Origin: Shewanella sp. Isolate13
GTDB lineage: Bacteria > Pseudomonadota > Gammaproteobacteria > Enterobacterales > Shewanellaceae
DNA length: 64,000 bases
Reading direction: 5' to 3'
Assembly (NCBI RefSeq): GCF_022398325.1
Contig: NZ_JAKEVD010000010.1
Coordinates: 1 to 64,000 of the forward strand
Shown here: positions 59,980-64,000 of the stretch, piece after piece
Position numbering within the stretch: position 1 is the stretch's first letter
Layout of the letters: each line of letters begins with the position of its first letter
Notes under the pieces: generated by a model
Databases searched by the model: none
What the model was told of the DNA's origin: nothing
Seen by the model: only the letters and a program-made list of their open reading frames with translations
Program-made: the position numbers and the translations under genes

Positions 59980-60372
59980 GTTGCCTAAATTTGCTATTTT
60001 CGTCACCCACCTTCAACATTTCCCCTTTTTCAGCATAAGCTCCCAAGTAGTATAAAAGCCACTCAGCCTATTTAGCTCCTATGCTCAAATTCAAGCTAGC
60101 GTGGTGCAAGCTTGTATGATTCATAGCGCAAGCTGAGGTCGTTATTGCTCCCCTATGTAACTATTCACTCAATAACCTAAGATTAGAATTTTTCATTTAT
60201 TGGAAATGCCCCTTGATCTTATATCTGGGTAAAGGCATAGTGTTCCCAAGGTGTAATGGTGTACCGTTACGCTATTATCCTTGATGAATAGTTTACATAA
60301 TCGTAGAGACGTCTTCCGTGTAGTAAAGGTCGTTGAGTTATAGAGCAGATAAGAGATTAACAGGTGGTAGTC
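59980..60372. other. Intergenic region before aroF
   Basis: 393 bp. It contains a near-palindrome at 60253-60270 and a TTTACA at 60292-60297. No complete TyrR box was found. No gene is visible. Confidence 0.5.
60253..60270. promoter_or_regulatory. Unassigned palindrome upstream of aroF
   Basis: GTAATGGTGTACCGTTAC is symmetric at 14 of 18 positions and lies 103 bp before the aroF ATG. Its half-site spacing is two bases wider than a TyrR box, so the binding protein is unknown. Confidence 0.35.
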
Positions 60373-61464
60373 ATGCAACAAGATACAATTAACAATGTCC
60401 ATATTAGTTCTGAGCAAGTGTTAGTGACTCCTGAGGAGTTAAAGCGCGAGCTACCTCTGTCTAAGCATGCCTACCAATATATCCTCAACGCGAGAAAGAC
60501 TGTTGCAGATATTGTCCATAAGCGTGATAACCGCGTACTAGTGATCTCGGGTCCTTGCTCGATCCACGATATAGAAGCGGCCAAAGAGTATGCCCTTAAG
60601 TTGAAGAAGCTGCATGATGAACTTGGTGAGCAGTTTTTTGTGTTGATGCGAGTCTACTTTGAGAAGCCACGCACCACCGTAGGCTGGAAAGGGATGATTA
60701 ACGATCCTGATATGGATGAGTCATTCGATGTGGATAAGGGGCTTAGGCAGGCTCGCGAGCTGATGATCTGGCTGGCCGAACTGGAGTTACCTGTAGCGAC
60801 AGAAGCGCTCGACCCCATTAGCCCACAATACATGTCAGAGTTGGTGACCTGGTCGGCCATAGGCGCACGCACCACTGAATCACAGACCCACCGCGAGATG
60901 GCATCAGGCCTTTCTATGCCGGTAGGCTTTAAGAACGGCACAGATGGGAAACTTGGGGTGGCCATCAACGCATTAGAGTCCGCTGCTAGCCCTCACCGTT
61001 TCATGGGGATAAACCAGCAGGGACAGGTTGCACTGCTGCAAACGGCCGGCAATCCTGACGGTCATGTGATTTTACGTGGTGGCAAACAGCCTAACTACGA
61101 TGCTGCCAGTGTGGCGGAGTGTGAGATTCAGCTGCATGGAGCCAATCTGAGTGCTCGCCTCATCGTCGATTGTAGCCATGGTAATTCATCTAAAGATCAC
61201 AATAAGCAAAAGCCTGTTTGTGAGGATGTGTTTAATCAAATTGCAATGGGTAATAAGTCTATTATCGGTGTGATGCTTGAGAGCCATCTAAACGCAGGCA
61301 GGCAGAGTAGTGATCTACCAATGGAACAACTCGCCTATGGTGTGTCAGTAACCGATGCCTGTATTAACTGGCAAACCACTGAAGCACTATTACGCGAGGG
61401 AGCCGAAGTGTTAGCCTCGGTATTACCGGCAAGATTTGATATGCTAAAAGTTGCAAACGACTGA
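60373..61464 (+). CDS. aroF: 3-Deoxy-7-phosphoheptulonate synthase, tyrosine-sensitive type
   Basis: The first enzyme of the aromatic pathway, joining PEP and erythrose 4-phosphate. The start [22 protein letters not shown] follows the E. coli AroF pattern. The barrel motifs are [67 protein letters not shown] and DCSHGNS. I take the ATG at 60373 (363 residues) over a GTG at 60364. The stop overlaps tyrA. Confidence 0.96.
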   Translation: MQQDTINNVHISSEQVLVTPEELKRELPLSKHAYQYILNARKTVADIVHKRDNRVLVISGPCSIHDIEAAKEYALKLKKLHDELGEQFFVLMRVYFEKPRTTVGWKGMINDPDMDESFDVDKGLRQARELMIWLAELELPVATEALDPISPQYMSELVTWSAIGARTTESQTHREMASGLSMPVGFKNGTDGKLGVAINALESAASPHRFMGINQQGQVALLQTAGNPDGHVILRGGKQPNYDAASVAECEIQLHGANLSARLIVDCSHGNSSKDHNKQKPVCEDVFNQIAMGNKSIIGVMLESHLNAGRQSSDLPMEQLAYGVSVTDACINWQTTEALLREGAEVLASVLPARFDMLKVAND

Positions 61465-62618
61465 TGGAAGAAACAAAGATGAATGAGAAGACCACCGCAG
61501 AGCTTGAAAATCTACGAGGTTTGATTGACGGTGTCGATCAGCAGTTGCTGCACCTGCTACGTAAACGATTAGATTTAGTCGCTCAAGTAGGGGCGGTAAA
61601 GCACGGTGCGGGTTTACCTATCTATGCTCCCCAGCGCGAGGCCAATATGTTGGCTAAGCGGCGAGAAGAGGCTAAGGCGATGAATGTGTCACCGCAGCTC
61701 ATTGAAGATATCCTGCGCCGACTGATGCGCGAGTCCTACCTTAATGAGAAAGATGTCGGCTTTAAGCAGGTGAAAGCCGACTTAGGCCATGTGGTTATCG
61801 TGGGCGGTGAGGGTAAACTTGGTGGCTTGTTTTCACAGATGCTGACACTTTCAGGTTATGAGGTCAGGTCGCTTGATAAAGATGACTGGGCCAATAGTGA
61901 GACTATTTTCGATGGCGCAGGCTTAGTGATTGTCACTGTGCCCATCAATATCACCTGTGAGCTGATAGCTCAAAGGCTGACTAATTTGCCGAAGGATTGT
62001 ATTTTGGCAGACTTGACCTCGATTAAAGGCGCGCCGATGGAAGCGATGCTTGCAGCACATTCGGGTCCAGTGCTTGGCCTGCATCCGATGTTTGGTCCCG
62101 ATGTGGGTAGCCTAGCTAAACAGGTCGTAGTCGTGTGTCATGGCCGAGATAGCGAGGCTTATCAATGGCTGATTGAGCAGATCCAGATCTGGGGCGCACG
62201 TATTGTCGAAACGGAACCGACTAAACACGATAAGGCGATGCAACTGGTACAGGCTATGCGCCACTTCTCCTCTTTTGTATATGGTTTAAATCTTTATAAA
62301 GAGGAGGCGGATATTGAGTCTCTACTGCAGTTTAGCTCGCCAATCTACCGCTTAGAGCTAGCCATGGTAGGTCGACTATTTGCACAAAGCCCTGAGCTTT
62401 ACGCCGATATTATTTTTGCCCAAGAGGAAAGTTTAGTGGCCATCAGCGATTATCTCGATAATTACTCTCAAGCCTTGTCTATTCTCAAGTCTGGTAACCG
62501 AGAAGCATTTGTCGCCCAGTTTGAAGAGGTCTCTCGCTGGTTTGGTGACTTTGCACCACAGTTCCAAAGAGAGAGTCGTGCGATGCTGCAATCGGTTAAC
62601 GATATGAAAACTGGCTAG
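61464..62618 (+). CDS. tyrA: Chorismate mutase / prephenate dehydrogenase (T-protein)
   Basis: The bifunctional enzyme makes 4-hydroxyphenylpyruvate for tyrosine. Residues 1-95 form the AroQ-type mutase ([31 protein letters not shown]). From about 100 is the NAD-binding dehydrogenase ([18 protein letters not shown]), with [32 protein letters not shown] and [19 protein letters not shown]. The length, 384, is close to E. coli TyrA (373). It starts inside the aroF stop (TGATG) and is probably inhibited by tyrosine. Confidence 0.97.
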   Translation: MEETKMNEKTTAELENLRGLIDGVDQQLLHLLRKRLDLVAQVGAVKHGAGLPIYAPQREANMLAKRREEAKAMNVSPQLIEDILRRLMRESYLNEKDVGFKQVKADLGHVVIVGGEGKLGGLFSQMLTLSGYEVRSLDKDDWANSETIFDGAGLVIVTVPINITCELIAQRLTNLPKDCILADLTSIKGAPMEAMLAAHSGPVLGLHPMFGPDVGSLAKQVVVVCHGRDSEAYQWLIEQIQIWGARIVETEPTKHDKAMQLVQAMRHFSSFVYGLNLYKEEADIESLLQFSSPIYRLELAMVGRLFAQSPELYADIIFAQEESLVAISDYLDNYSQALSILKSGNREAFVAQFEEVSRWFGDFAPQFQRESRAMLQSVNDMKTG

Positions 62619-62644
62619 TGTGTTGAACCACAGAAACAATATTG

Positions 62645-62668
62645 AAAAGGAGCTTAGGCTCCTTTTTT
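62645..62668 (+). terminator. Rho-independent terminator of aroF-tyrA
   Basis: AAAAGGAGC (62645-62653) pairs with GCTCCTTTT (62658-62666) around TTAG, with Ts to 62668. Confidence 0.93.
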
Positions 62669-62879
62669 GTGCCCTTAACAGAGCTTTTAGGGGGATTGAG
62701 TTCTAGGGGGGATTTTAAGTTACTATTTTTATGAGTGTTTATTTCAATCATCGGCTAAATCCATACCGCCTAAATAAATGTATTAGACATTACTTAAAGT
62801 GATCTCTTTCATAGTTTTGCCCATTAGTTTCAGAAAGTCCTTTAGCTATTTTCCAAGAAGCGTAGACTAATCTTAAAAC

Positions 62880-62896
62880 ATGTAAAAAATATGCAT
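62880..62896. promoter_or_regulatory. Candidate NsrR binding site upstream of hcp
   Basis: ATGTAAAAAATATGCAT matches the gammaproteobacterial NsrR pattern ATGYATTTNAAATRCAT at 13 of 17 positions, including both outer ATGYA / RCAT halves. It ends 24 bp before the hcp GTG, consistent with repression. Not tested. Confidence 0.4.
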
Positions 62897-62920
62897 GATT
62901 AAAAAATAGGAGTTAGTGTC

Positions 62921-64000
62921 GTGTTTTGTATTCAATGTGAGCAAACAATTAGAACACCTGCGGGTAATGGCTGTAGCTACACTCAAGGTATGTGCGGTAA
63001 ATCATCTGATACTTCAGACTTACAAGATCTGCTTATCTATATTCTCCAAGGCGTTTCATCTTACGCAGCGTTAGCTCGTGAAGTCGGTATTATCGACCAC
63101 GAAATTGATACCTTTGTGCCGAAAGCATTCTTCGCTACGCTAACTAACGTTAACTTCGATGATGACCGTATCATCGCCTACACCACTCAGGCTGAAACAT
63201 TCCGTAATCGCTTAAAAGCGGCTTATGAAGCTAAGTGTAGCGAACTCAATATCGAAGCAAAGCCAATGAATGCACCGATGCAGCTGGTATTGGGCGCGAC
63301 TAAACCTGAAATGCTAACTCAGGCGCTTCAAGCTGTACCTAATCGTGGTAAAGATGAAGTTCATGAAGATATCATGGGCCTACGCTTACTTTGCTTGTAT
63401 GGTCTAAAGGGCGCGGCAGCATACATGGAGCATGCTCGTGTACTGGATCAAACGAGTGATGAAGTTGCCGGTGAATTCCATGAGATCATGGCTTTCCTAG
63501 GTGAAGACTCTGTCGATGCAGACAAGCTATTTAACACTGCAATGCAGATCGGCCAGCTTAACTACCGCGTGATGGCGATGCTCGATGAAGGTGAAACCCA
63601 CGCCTTTGGTCACCCAGAGCCGACACAGGTTAACACTAAGTCTGTAAAAGGTAAGGCTATCTTAGTGTCTGGTCATGACATGAAAGATCTTGAGCTAATC
63701 CTTGAGCAAACTGAAGGTAAGGGCATTAACGTCTATACCCATGGTGAGATGTTGCCTGCATTGGCTTATCCAGAGCTTAAGAAGTACTCGCACTTAGTGG
63801 GTAACTACGGTAGCGCATGGCAGAATCAGCAAAAAGAATTTGCGACATTCCCAGGCGCAGTTGTAATGACGTCTAACTGTATCATCGACCCAAATGTGGG
63901 TGACTATTCGGACCGTATCTTCACTCGAAGCATCGTAGGTTGGCCTGGTGTGACTCACTTAGTTGGTGATGATTTCAGTGAAGTGATTGCCAAGGCGGAG
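62921..64000 (+). CDS. hcp: Hybrid cluster protein (hydroxylamine / NO reductase), 3' end outside window
   Basis: Hcp carries a [4Fe-4S] or [2Fe-2S] cluster and a hybrid Fe-S-O cluster and detoxifies nitric oxide or hydroxylamine under anaerobiosis. The N-terminal motif is Cx2Cx11Cx6C ([20 protein letters not shown], then GMCGK). Later blocks such as [29 protein letters not shown] and [10 protein letters not shown] also match. Only 360 of about 550 codons are present; the frame runs off the right edge. The start is GTG with AGGAG upstream. An hcr reductase gene may follow outside the window. Confidence 0.96.
   Translation, partial: MFCIQCEQTIRTPAGNGCSYTQGMCGKSSDTSDLQDLLIYILQGVSSYAALAREVGIIDHEIDTFVPKAFFATLTNVNFDDDRIIAYTTQAETFRNRLKAAYEAKCSELNIEAKPMNAPMQLVLGATKPEMLTQALQAVPNRGKDEVHEDIMGLRLLCLYGLKGAAAYMEHARVLDQTSDEVAGEFHEIMAFLGEDSVDADKLFNTAMQIGQLNYRVMAMLDEGETHAFGHPEPTQVNTKSVKGKAILVSGHDMKDLELILEQTEGKGINVYTHGEMLPALAYPELKKYSHLVGNYGSAWQNQQKEFATFPGAVVMTSNCIIDPNVGDYSDRIFTRSIVGWPGVTHLVGDDFSEVIAKAE

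Larger units (their letters stand above)
62619..62920. other. Intergenic region tyrA / hcp
   Basis: 302 bp, AT-rich. It holds the tyrA terminator, then the hcp promoter region with an NsrR-like site at 62880-62896 and the ribosome binding site AGGAG just before the GTG start of hcp. Confidence 0.6.

Noticed and set aside
60252..60297. TyrR box before aroF
   Set aside because: TGTAA and TTACG halves are two bases too far apart, and the nearby TTTACA has no TGTAAA partner at the right spacing.

Overview
The window is a continuous stretch of core chromosome from a gammaproteobacterium, almost certainly a marine Shewanella. The evidence is gene content and order: gltBD, yhcC, an orphan Hpt protein (the HptA of the atypical Shewanella Arc system), oxyR and a membrane class III adenylate cyclase (cyaC) followed by mutH, rppH, ptsP, thyA, nhaA, nhaR, sdhE-ygfX, nadB, rpoE-rseABC, lepA-lepB-rnc-era-recO-pdxJ-acpS, ffh, rpsP-rimM-trmD-rplS, aroF-tyrA and hcp. 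I saw no insertion sequence, prophage, CRISPR array, rRNA or tRNA. Coding density is high and the only accessory-looking block is the choline/betaine operon.

Layout. 0.15-2.3 kb: a membrane-anchored CadC-type regulator with a beta-propeller sensor. 2.3-6.2 kb: cell-wall recycling and remodelling (anmK, an M23 endopeptidase) divergent from tyrS. 6.3-10.3 kb: small secreted proteins, a TRIC-type channel, a DUF2721 membrane protein, a degenerate CbiB-like membrane protein and mtnN, all on the minus strand. 10.4-12.4 kb: two GNAT acetyltransferases, a VOC protein and a MarR regulator. 12.6-18.7 kb: betI-betB-betA, a short BCCT transporter and a TorF-type porin, one osmoprotectant unit on the minus strand. 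19.2-25.1 kb: glutamate synthase. 25.6-30.1 kb: yhcC, hptA, oxyR, cyaC, mutH. 30.8-35.4 kb: rppH, ptsP, a TauE/SafE exporter, thyA. 35.9-38.4 kb: nhaA, a secreted partner and nhaR. 38.5-40.8 kb: sdhE-ygfX against nadB. 41.0-43.7 kb: the sigma-E operon. 43.8-50.6 kb: lepA to acpS. 50.6-56.0 kb: a DyP peroxidase, a YwqK-like lipoprotein, an Mpo1-like protein, a CorB/CNNM protein and YpjD. 56.4-59.9 kb: ffh and the rpsP operon. 60.4-62.6 kb: tyrosine biosynthesis. 62.9 kb to the right edge: the first 360 codons of hcp.

How the parts relate. BetA and BetB convert imported choline to glycine betaine under BetI. RpoE is held by RseA and RseB and has a textbook sigma-E promoter. NhaR probably controls NhaA. 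OxyR, HptA, CyaC and Hcp are redox, anaerobic and stress functions.

I did not find a clearly new multi-gene system. The observations most worth following are a CbiB-family protein that has lost the family's acidic motifs, a secreted four-cysteine protein translationally coupled to NhaA, a longer Vibrio-like ThyA with lgt missing from its usual place, a CRP-like site in front of the adenylate cyclase gene, an NsrR-like site in front of hcp, a 691-bp intergenic region with a DnaA-box-like sequence and perfect inverted repeats, and stem-loops overlapping stop codons at convergent gene ends. All functional calls come from reading the protein sequences; no database search was run.
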